Of a DNA stretch of 64,000 bases, positions 37,150-44,852 are shown one piece after another. Below the pieces are notes generated by a model, which saw only the letters and a list, made by a program, of their open reading frames with translations, searched no databases and was not told the origin of the DNA. The position numbers and the translations under genes were made by a program. The stretch is from Nostoc punctiforme NIES-2108. GTDB taxonomy: Bacteria > Cyanobacteriota > Cyanobacteriia > Cyanobacteriales > Nostocaceae. Numbering within the stretch: the stretch's first letter is position 1; each line of letters begins with the position of its first letter. The stretch is taken from contig LXQE01000150.1 of the NCBI GenBank assembly GCA_003326195.1, positions 88,929 to 152,928 on the forward strand, in the 5' to 3' direction.

Positions 37150-38835
37150 CTAACTGCCAGATGCTAGTTTCAAACCCTCAGCTATGGGGCCTAAAGCCAG
37201 AACGGGAAAGAAAGTTAATACTCCTAAAATCAGCGTCACTCCAGCTGTGATCCCAGTAAATACCAGAGAATCAGTTCTCAGGGTTGCAGGGGTTTCTTGT
37301 ACTGGTTGTTTGCGAGACATCCCGTCAGCTAGCAGCAGGATGGCAATCATCGGAATGTAGCGTCCTCCGATTAGGCTAACTAAAGTACTCAAGTTCCACC
37401 ACAAGGTGTTATCCCCCAAGCCCTCTAAACCCGAACCATTATTTGCTGCTGCTGAGGCATATTCATAAACTACTTGAGAAATACCGTGATAGCCAGCGTT
37501 GCTAATTCCAGATAGGGAGATGGGATAAGCCAAAGCGATCGCACTGGGGATCAAAACTAGAATTGGGTGAATCAACAGCACTACGCTAGCGAGAACGATT
37601 TCCCGCTTTTCAATTTTGCGTCCTAAAAACTCTGGTGTACGTCCTACCATTAGTCCAGTGAGGAAGACTGTGAGAATTAAGTAAATAAATAAGTAAGCTG
37701 TTCCAGTTCCCTGACCACCCCAGATAACTTGGATAAATAAGTTGAAGAGAGTCGAAAATATTCCTTGCGGCATCAGAGAATCGTGCATCCCATTCACAGC
37801 ACCAGACATAGTAGCAGTAGTCATCACTGCCCAAAATGCTGTTTGTGCCCAACCAAATCGAACTTCTTTGCCCTCTAAATTGGGCTGTTCTAATCCAAAG
37901 GCGGTATTAACTAGGGGATTACCTTGCAGTTCTCCCACGGCTGTCACTCCCACCAGAACGACAAAAATCACAAACACCATCCAAAAAAGTAGCCAAGCTT
38001 GTTTGATATTGTTGGCAAATATACCGTAGGTATAAATCAAGGCTGCGGGTATAGAAATCATGGCGAGCATTTCTATCAAATTAGAAGCGCCATTGGGATT
38101 TTCGAAGGGATGTGCTGAGTTTACGCCAAAAAAGCCACCGCCGTTCTCGCCCAAAAGTTTGATCATTTCAAATGATGCCACCGGGCCTCTCGCCAGATAT
38201 TGCGTCCCGCCTTCTAAGGTTTGTATATCCATAGTCCCAGCCAAGGTTTGTGGTACACCTGTTACCAGCAAAGCGATCGCGCCAATAATCGAAATCGGCA
38301 GCAAGATTCGCGTAATTCCACGGACTAGATCGACGTAAAAGTTTCCCAGTCTTCTACCCGTCAAGCCGCGAATAAAGGCAATTCCCACGGCTAAACCGGT
38401 GGCTGCGGAGGTGAACATCAAAAAGCCTAAAGCCGCTACCTGACTAAAATAGCTTAAGGTTGTCTCACCTACATAGTGTTGTTGGTCGGTATTCGTTACA
38501 AATGAAATCGTTGTGTGCAGCAATACATCCCAACGGATAGCACCGAAGCCGTTTGGATTCCAGGGTAATAGTCTCTGAAAATAAATCAGAAAATACACTG
38601 AAATAGCCATAATCAAGTTACAACAGAGTACGGCTCGAATATACTGCCAACCTGTCATATCATCTTTTCTCCGAACACCCGCAAGTACGAACATACTTCG
38701 CTCTATGGGGTTCATTAAAAAATCAAGCAGTGTTCTTTCTCCCAAAAAGACACGCGCTATGTATTTTCCGAATAATGGAGTGATTGCTATGACAATACAC
38801 AGCGTTAAGCCAATTTGCAAAAAACCTTGTCCCAT
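37150..38835 (-). CDS. kdpA: Potassium-transporting ATPase subunit A
   Basis: The 561-residue channel-like subunit has ~10 membrane helices and four selectivity-filter regions, with SFVTNTDQQHYVGE, GENGGGFFGVNSAHPFENP and AAANNGSGLEGL clearly recognisable. It selects K+ and couples to KdpB. It is the first gene of the cluster; the 632-bp region to the divergent histidine kinase is the likely site of the kdp promoter. Confidence 0.98.
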   Translation of the reverse strand: MGQGFLQIGLTLCIVIAITPLFGKYIARVFLGERTLLDFLMNPIERSMFVLAGVRRKDDMTGWQYIRAVLCCNLIMAISVYFLIYFQRLLPWNPNGFGAIRWDVLLHTTISFVTNTDQQHYVGETTLSYFSQVAALGFLMFTSAATGLAVGIAFIRGLTGRRLGNFYVDLVRGITRILLPISIIGAIALLVTGVPQTLAGTMDIQTLEGGTQYLARGPVASFEMIKLLGENGGGFFGVNSAHPFENPNGASNLIEMLAMISIPAALIYTYGIFANNIKQAWLLFWMVFVIFVVLVGVTAVGELQGNPLVNTAFGLEQPNLEGKEVRFGWAQTAFWAVMTTATMSGAVNGMHDSLMPQGIFSTLFNLFIQVIWGGQGTGTAYLFIYLILTVFLTGLMVGRTPEFLGRKIEKREIVLASVVLLIHPILVLIPSAIALAYPISLSGISNAGYHGISQVVYEYASAAANNGSGLEGLGDNTLWWNLSTLVSLIGGRYIPMIAILLLADGMSRKQPVQETPATLRTDSLVFTGITAGVTLILGVLTFFPVLALGPIAEGLKLASGS

Positions 38836-39467
38836 ATATTTTGCGCTAAATTAAATTTCAGTGGTAGCAAGCCAATTCTTAGAAATAATAGATTAACTGT
38901 AGGAGTATTTGATTTCAAGGGATTTCCTTAAACAGTACTGAGTACAAAACGCAATAATCGCACTCAGCATCAAATTAGTTCTGAGTAGTAAGTGCCTCGG
39001 CTGAAAGTAGGAAAATTTATAAGTATTAATTCTTACTCATTACTTTTTGTTCAGTAGAGGCTAAACATCCCGCTACCGCTAACAGAACTCCTGAATATTT
39101 TCTGTTGTGACTATTTTCCAGATACTTATTAAAGTTTTTGTTAAGAATATTTAATTTTGACTATTAATTCATCTATCTCACTACTTAGGATTATTTGTTT
39201 ATACAATACATTTTCCAAGTTTGCTAGTTTCAAAGAATATAAATATCATAAAGTATTTTTTTAATGGGATTAGGGTTTAGGAAGATAGTGGTAGAGACGC
39301 CGCTTCTTGTAGCAAATACTCAGTTTCCACTCTCCAGTCTTGTGGAATCGTAATTTTCGGGTTAATTCTTAAGTTGGCATTTGCAGATATAGATTGCAGA
39401 TAGATCGTAATTGGTAAATTAAATAGTTATACAGATTGGATAATCACAATTTTTTAGTAAATCATAA
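38836..39467. promoter_or_regulatory. Divergent intergenic region between kdpA and a histidine kinase
   Basis: These 632 bp should contain the promoters of the kdp cluster (minus) and of the kinase/regulator pair (plus). It is A/T-rich. The only structured element I see is the inverted copy of a 27-bp repeat at 39059-39085 (GGCTAAACATCCCGCTACCG...). I looked for a ydaO-type riboswitch pattern upstream of kdpA and did not find one. No promoter boxes can be set with confidence. Confidence 0.5.
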
Positions 39468-40568
39468 ATGACGATGTTAAGTCGATTATTGGCTATGAGA
39501 GAAGCTATAAATGAGCGTGGAAGAACGTATGGGTTAATAACGATCGTCTTTGCGATTGTGATAATACTAGAATATTTGACACCTCCTGAGTACGTATTTG
39601 GCTACCTCTACACAGGAACGATTTTGTTAGCATCTCGATTGAATCGGGGAGCAGTTTTGGGGATCACTCTTGCAGCTACAGGATTAACATTGTTGAATTT
39701 GTTTGTTCCCGGAGGAGAAATGATTAATTCTCCAACGTTGGCAAATAGGTTGATTGCAGTATTGGCGTTGATGGTAACGGGTTGGTTAAGTTACCGCAAC
39801 CACCGCAATGAAGAAGCGATCGCTTTTACTCAAGCACAATTACGCTCCCAAGAACAACTAGCTACCATGCGTGAAGATTTTGTTTCTACCCTAACGCATG
39901 ATTTGAAAACACCCCTATTAGGAGCAATTGAAACGCTGAAATATTTTCAAAATGAGCAATTTGGTGAAATCACGCCCATGCAAGCAAAAGTCTTACAAAC
40001 GATGGCTCGTAGTCATCAGAGTACACTGCAATTAGTCCAAACACTTTTAGATGTGTACCGCAATGATGCCGAAGGACTGAAACTACAGATATCACCAGTT
40101 AACTTGGTGACAGTGGCGGAGGAGATCGTTGCGACATTGAGTGAACTAGCGAAAACACGACAGGTTTATATTTCTCTGCACTATGGCGAATCAGATTTTC
40201 GGAGCTTTCTTTGGGTAAACGGCGATTCTTTGCAACTTGGGCGAGTTTTCAGCAATCTCCTGAGTAATGGCATTAACCATACCCCTCGTGGCGGTAAAGT
40301 GGAAGTAGTATTTGAAGGCTATTCTAGCGACCAAGTGGTAAAAATACTCGATACTGGTTCCGGGATTACCGAAAAAGAGTTACCTCACTTATTTGAGAGA
40401 TTTTATCAAGGAAATAGCGATCGCCACGTCTCCGGCTCTGGACTAGGACTTTATTTGACCAGGCAAATTATTACTGCTCATGGGGGTACAATTTGGGCAG
40501 AGAATCGCTCACCACGCGGGGCACTGTTTGGTTTCCGACTCCCGGCTTGTCCGCCACCGGGAAGTTGA
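39468..40568 (+). CDS. Membrane sensor histidine kinase
   Basis: The product has 366 residues. The N-terminal ~115 residues contain about four membrane segments (GLITIVFAIVIILEYL, VFGYLYTGTILLASRL, AVLGITLAATGLTLLNLF, LIAVLALMVTGWLSY) with short loops, so it probably senses within or at the membrane. A short coiled linker leads to HisKA (phospho-His in STLTHDLKTPLLGA) and HATPase_c (LLSNGINHTPRGG, LDTGSGITEKELPHLFERF, GSGLGLYLTRQI). A NarL-type regulator follows 103 bp downstream and is its obvious partner. It diverges from kdpA. With KdpD lacking a kinase and no KdpE in the window, it is a candidate kdp regulator, which is inference. Confidence 0.92.
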   Translation: MTMLSRLLAMREAINERGRTYGLITIVFAIVIILEYLTPPEYVFGYLYTGTILLASRLNRGAVLGITLAATGLTLLNLFVPGGEMINSPTLANRLIAVLALMVTGWLSYRNHRNEEAIAFTQAQLRSQEQLATMREDFVSTLTHDLKTPLLGAIETLKYFQNEQFGEITPMQAKVLQTMARSHQSTLQLVQTLLDVYRNDAEGLKLQISPVNLVTVAEEIVATLSELAKTRQVYISLHYGESDFRSFLWVNGDSLQLGRVFSNLLSNGINHTPRGGKVEVVFEGYSSDQVVKILDTGSGITEKELPHLFERFYQGNSDRHVSGSGLGLYLTRQIITAHGGTIWAENRSPRGALFGFRLPACPPPGS

Positions 40569-40612
40569 AGGAGCAGGGGAAACAGGGGAGCAGAGGGGCA
40601 GAGGCAGAAGAA

Positions 40613-40675
40613 TTAATGACAAATGACAAATGGCAAATGGCAAATGACCAATGACAAATGACCAATAACAAATGA
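40613..40675. repeat. ATGACAA/ATGACCA/ATGGCAA heptamer array reaching the next start codon
   Basis: About nine 7-bp units run from 40616 to 40678 (ATGACAA, ATGACAA, ATGGCAA, ATGGCAA, ATGACCA, ATGACAA, ATGACCA, ATAACAA, ATGACAA). The last unit supplies the ATG and the Thr codon of the following response regulator, and no ribosome-binding site is visible in the array. Confidence 0.85.
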
Positions 40676-41346
40676 CAAAAATCTTACTAGTTGAAGATGA
40701 TGAATTATTTCGGCTTGGTTTGCGGATGCGGTTGCAACAAGAAACCAGTTTGGAGATTGTTGCAGAAGCGGAAGATGGGGAACAAGCTGTAGAATTCGCC
40801 AATCGCTATCCTCTGGATTTGGTCTTGCTGGATATAGGTTTACCGGGAATTGGCGGGATTGAGGCTTGTCGCCAAATCAAGCAGAAGCACCCAAATTTAC
40901 CAATTCTTGTTTTAACGTCTCGTTCTGAAAAACCCCTGATTTCACGGTTAATTGCCGCCGGGGCGCAAGGTTACTGCCTTAAAGGTATTCCGGCTGAGTC
41001 TTTGATATTAGCAGTGCGATCGGTTGCTGCGGGCGCTTCTTGGTGGGATCAAACGGCAACAACTGAAATTAGAGCCGCTTTTGAGGTAAATTCGATGGCG
41101 GTGCAGTCTGCAAAAACTGAGGAATCTTTAGAAAATCCTTTAACGAAGCGGGAGCAAGAAATTTTGGCACTGGTAGCAGCTGGCAAAAGCAATCAAGAAA
41201 TTGCTGAAATTCTCTACATTGCCCCTGGTACAGTACGGGTTCATGTCCATGCTATTTTACAGAAATTAGAAGTACGCGATCGCACTCAAGCCGCAGTCTT
41301 AGCTATCCAAAAAGGATTGGTAGCACCAGAATTGTTGATTAATTAG
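40672..41346 (+). CDS. NarL/LuxR-family response regulator
   Basis: The product has 224 residues. REC domain 1-120 with acidic pocket LLVEDDELF, phospho-Asp in LVLLDIGLPG, Thr in VLTSRS and Lys in YCLKGIP. The C-terminal HTH (~155-215) reads LTKREQEILALVAAGKSNQEIAEIL..APGTVRVHVHAILQKL, a typical LuxR helix-turn-helix that binds DNA as a dimer. It follows the membrane kinase and should be its phosphorylation partner. Translation starts inside a heptamer array without a visible ribosome site. Confidence 0.93.
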   Translation: MTKILLVEDDELFRLGLRMRLQQETSLEIVAEAEDGEQAVEFANRYPLDLVLLDIGLPGIGGIEACRQIKQKHPNLPILVLTSRSEKPLISRLIAAGAQGYCLKGIPAESLILAVRSVAAGASWWDQTATTEIRAAFEVNSMAVQSAKTEESLENPLTKREQEILALVAAGKSNQEIAEILYIAPGTVRVHVHAILQKLEVRDRTQAAVLAIQKGLVAPELLIN

Positions 41347-41368
41347 ATTTATCGGGAAAGAAATTCTT

Positions 41369-42748
41369 TTAAGATTTTGAAAATTGCGATGAGATATTAG
41401 GTTGCTCTATAGGAATTTCGATCACAAACTCTGCTCCTTTACCCACAGATGAGTTACAGCTTATATTTCCTCGGTGTTTTTGGACGATAATCTGATAACT
41501 AATAGATAATCCTAGCCCACTACCTTTGCCCACAGGTTTTGTGGTAAAAAATGGGTCAAATAAACGCGATCGCAACGACTCTTCAATACCAAGACCATTA
41601 TCAGCGATCGCAATTTTGACTAGATTCAAGTCTGTCACTTCTGTGTGAATCCGAATTTGGGGAGTAGGGAGTAGGGAGTAGGAAGTAGAAGATTGATTCA
41701 TCACTCCCCATTGCTCCCGATCCCCAGAGTAGGGCCCAAGTTCGCCATTCCCCACTCCGTCTTCTATTGCATCAATAGCATTATTCAACAAATGCATAAA
41801 TACTTGATTTAGTTCACTCGCATAACAAGTGACTAGGGGCAAGTTACCATAATCTTTCACTACAACAATTGCCGGGCGATCGGCTGCTTCCCTGAGCCGA
41901 TGTTGTAACATTACTAAAGTATTTTCGATGTCTTCATGGATATTTACCCGTTTCATCTCTGCTTCATCATGCCGAGAAAAATGTTGTAGCGCCAGTACAA
42001 TTTCTCGAATGCGATCGGAGCCTCTATACATTGCACCTATCAGACTTTGTAGATCCTTAATAATAAAATTCAAGTCTACATTTTTGGCTATTTGCTGAAC
42101 TTTTGGTGTGGGTTTGGGATATTCCTGCTGATAGACTTCAATTATATTTACCAGGTCTTCCACATATTGACCAGCATATTGGAGATTTCCATAAATAAAA
42201 CTAATCGGGTTATTAATCTCATGAGCCAGCCCAGCTACTAACTGTCCTAGCGCCACCATCTTTTCATTCTGAATTTGTTGAACTTGAGAGGCTTTTAAGT
42301 CGTCAATAGCCTGTTGGAGTAAAAAGTTTTTTTCTTGCAGTTTTACTTGCAGCAAACGTAAATTAATTTGATTTTCAATTTGCAATACTACTTCTGCCCC
42401 ATGAAAAGGTTTTGCAATATAATCTACACCACCAACATCAAATGCTTTTACCTTATCTACAACATCATCCAGGGCACTAATAAAAATTACTGGAACTTCA
42501 CAAGTTTTATCGTCAGCTTTTAGTTGTTGACAAACTTGGTAGCCATCCATACCTGGCATATTGATATCCAGCAAAATCACATCGGGCAAAACCATTTGAC
42601 ATGCAGTCAGTGCCATTTTACCGTTTAAGGCTTTGCGAACTTCAAAACCTTGTGCAGTCAACATCGCCGATAAAAGCCGCAAATTATCTGGGGTATCATC
42701 GACCACCAAAATATTTTTTTTCTGATGGTTAGTTTGATTAAAATGCAT
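41369..42748 (-). CDS. Response-regulator-fused histidine kinase (REC-HisKA-HATPase)
   Basis: The product has 459 residues. An N-terminal REC (11-125; phospho-Asp61 in VILLDINMPGMDG, Lys in IAKPF) is followed by a coiled linker, HisKA with His176 in GLAHEINNPISF, and HATPase_c with LLNNAIDAIED, ADNGLGIE and GKGSGLGLSISYQI. This order suits an intermediate that is itself controlled by phosphorylation. Residues ~331-361, between the N box and the next strand, are low in family resemblance and coded by repeat-type DNA (41666-41758). The REC is closely similar to that of the GGDEF-EAL protein 268 bp upstream, suggesting a tandem duplication. Confidence 0.93.
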   Translation of the reverse strand: MHFNQTNHQKKNILVVDDTPDNLRLLSAMLTAQGFEVRKALNGKMALTACQMVLPDVILLDINMPGMDGYQVCQQLKADDKTCEVPVIFISALDDVVDKVKAFDVGGVDYIAKPFHGAEVVLQIENQINLRLLQVKLQEKNFLLQQAIDDLKASQVQQIQNEKMVALGQLVAGLAHEINNPISFIYGNLQYAGQYVEDLVNIIEVYQQEYPKPTPKVQQIAKNVDLNFIIKDLQSLIGAMYRGSDRIREIVLALQHFSRHDEAEMKRVNIHEDIENTLVMLQHRLREAADRPAIVVVKDYGNLPLVTCYASELNQVFMHLLNNAIDAIEDGVGNGELGPYSGDREQWGVMNQSSTSYSLLPTPQIRIHTEVTDLNLVKIAIADNGLGIEESLRSRLFDPFFTTKPVGKGSGLGLSISYQIIVQKHRGNISCNSSVGKGAEFVIEIPIEQPNISSQFSKS

Positions 42749-43016
42749 TATTGATCAAAAGTTATGCGTATAATTATTGAGGATAGTAAATCCTTGTTTG
42801 AAATCACCCTAAAATTTGTTGACCGATTTCACCGAAATACTTATATTTATAGTTTAACTCTCACGTGGCTGGAGAGTTTTACAGATTATCGAAGCTATTG
42901 GCCAGTTATCAACTTTAGCAACCCGATCCACTGCTGTAAGGATTATAGTAGCTAGCACTCACAGATTATCTAGCCAAGGATCAACAATGAAATTTTTCCC
43001 AGATGCTACTTGATAG

Positions 43017-44852
43017 CTACCATTGAGGTGCTGAGTTGAGCAACTTCAGAGCCAGTTGTTGTTCTATGGGTTGAGAAAATAAATATCCTTGAGCAAAATT
43101 ACAGTTTAAACTTCTCAATTGGGCTAACTGTTCTTCTGTTTCAACACCTTCAGCGATCGCACTCATCCCCATTGAGTTGGCAATGCCAATCATTGCTGGT
43201 ACTAACCCCATATTCTCTTTGTTATCCTGCATTCGTTTGACGAAGGATTTATCAATTTTAAGTGCATTCAAAGGAAAGCTGTGCAGGTAACTTAAAGAGG
43301 AATATCCTGTACCAAAATCATCCATAATTAACTTAATTTTTCGCTGTTTTAGTTGTTCAAGAATTATTTTGATCGCATCGGTATTTTCCATAATTACACT
43401 TTCGGTAATTTCTAATTCTAAATATGCCGGATTGATTTTATTTTCATAAATTATTCGGTCAATTTGTTCTACCAAATTCGGCTGTAAAAATAACCTTGCA
43501 CTCAAATTGACACTCATAGTTAGAGGTTCTGGTGTCACTGGATAATGTTGCCAGATGCTTAATTGATGACAAGCTGACTGTAATACCCAAGTATTGATGG
43601 CATTAATTAAACCCGTTTCTTCGGCCACAGGAATAAAGTCTATGGGAGAAATCAAACCACGAATCGGATGTTGCCAGCGCACCAAGGCTTCAAATCCAGA
43701 AATTCTGCCTGTAACTAGGGAAATAATTGGCTGATAGTAAACGAGGAATTCTCGCCTTTCAACAGCCCTCCGTAGGTCATTTTGTAACTCTAAAAGCTGA
43801 ATAGCTTCCTGATGCATTGCTGGATTAAAAACGTGATAGTTGGCCCTTCCTTGAGCCTTAGCCCGATACATTGCCGTATCAGCATCTCGCAGCAAATACT
43901 CTGGGCGATCGTAATCTTTATTGCCCCAACTAATGCCAATACTGGCATTCATAAATACTTCATATCTGGAAAGTTTAAAAGCTAGTGATAACTGTTGCAA
44001 AATCCTTTCGGCAACTTGGATTGCTATATTGATATCTGTGATATTTTCTAAGAGAATTCCAAATTCGTCACCGCCCAATCGTGCTAAAGTATCAACAGGT
44101 ATGATACATGCTTGTAAGCGTTGAGCAATGGCTATCAGCAATTCATCTCCCACCGGATGACCAAGGGAATCATTGACAACTTTGAAGCGATCGCAGTCCA
44201 AAAAAAGTACTGCAAACTGATAACTAGATTCTTGTTTCGCCCGATTTAGAGCATTTTCTAGTCGCCTAATAAACAAAACTCGGTTTGATAATCCAGTCAG
44301 GGAGTCATGCAGTGCTATATCTAGCAGTTGACTTTGCAATTTCTGGCGAGAATGGATTTCTTGCTGGAGTTTTTGGAGAGTTTTTTCTAGCTCTCTAGTC
44401 CGCTGTTTTACCCGATGTTCTAGTTCAACATTTAGTTTCAATATTTCTAATCGTGCCGATCTCAATGCCAGTTGATTTTGCACACGCACTAAAACTTCTT
44501 GAAACTCAAAAGGTTTGGTAATGTAGTCTACACCACCGACTTTAAAGGCTTTAACTTTGTCAAAAACATCATCTAAAGCGCTAATAAAAATTACTGGAAT
44601 ATCGGCTGTTAGCTCCCAAGCTTTAAAGGTCTGGCAAATTTCATACCCATCTACTTCTGGCATCATGATATCGAGTAGAATCAAATCAGGTAATAATGTT
44701 TGAGTTGCCGTCAGTGCCATTTGCCAGTTCAAAGCTTTACGAACGTTATACCCTTCCCTTGTCAATATAGAGGATAAAACCCGGAGGTTATCCGCCATAT
44801 CATCAATGATCAAAATATCTTTTTTATTAGGGTCTAAATGCTCGTAATTCAT
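43017..44852 (-). CDS. Response regulator with GGDEF and EAL domains
   Basis: The product has 611 residues. REC 10-130 (phospho-Asp in LILLDIMMPEVDG), coiled linker, GGDEF ~185-345 with intact LARLGGDEFGILLE but no RxxD inhibitory site before it, and EAL ~365-600 with intact FEALVRWQHP, LEITESVIM, DDFGTGYSSLSYL and LKIDKSFV. Both c-di-GMP synthesis and breakdown are possible; phosphorylation of REC probably sets the balance. The ATG overlaps the TGA of the upstream hybrid kinase gene (ATGA, 44849-44852), so the two are translationally coupled and functionally linked. Confidence 0.95.
   Translation of the reverse strand: MNYEHLDPNKKDILIIDDMADNLRVLSSILTREGYNVRKALNWQMALTATQTLLPDLILLDIMMPEVDGYEICQTFKAWELTADIPVIFISALDDVFDKVKAFKVGGVDYITKPFEFQEVLVRVQNQLALRSARLEILKLNVELEHRVKQRTRELEKTLQKLQQEIHSRQKLQSQLLDIALHDSLTGLSNRVLFIRRLENALNRAKQESSYQFAVLFLDCDRFKVVNDSLGHPVGDELLIAIAQRLQACIIPVDTLARLGGDEFGILLENITDINIAIQVAERILQQLSLAFKLSRYEVFMNASIGISWGNKDYDRPEYLLRDADTAMYRAKAQGRANYHVFNPAMHQEAIQLLELQNDLRRAVERREFLVYYQPIISLVTGRISGFEALVRWQHPIRGLISPIDFIPVAEETGLINAINTWVLQSACHQLSIWQHYPVTPEPLTMSVNLSARLFLQPNLVEQIDRIIYENKINPAYLELEITESVIMENTDAIKIILEQLKQRKIKLIMDDFGTGYSSLSYLHSFPLNALKIDKSFVKRMQDNKENMGLVPAMIGIANSMGMSAIAEGVETEEQLAQLRSLNCNFAQGYLFSQPIEQQLALKLLNSAPQW

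Noticed and set aside
38836..39467. c-di-AMP (ydaO) riboswitch upstream of kdpA
   Set aside because: I could not match the conserved ydaO core or stems on the minus strand; a covariance search with the Rfam ydaO-yuaA model would decide.
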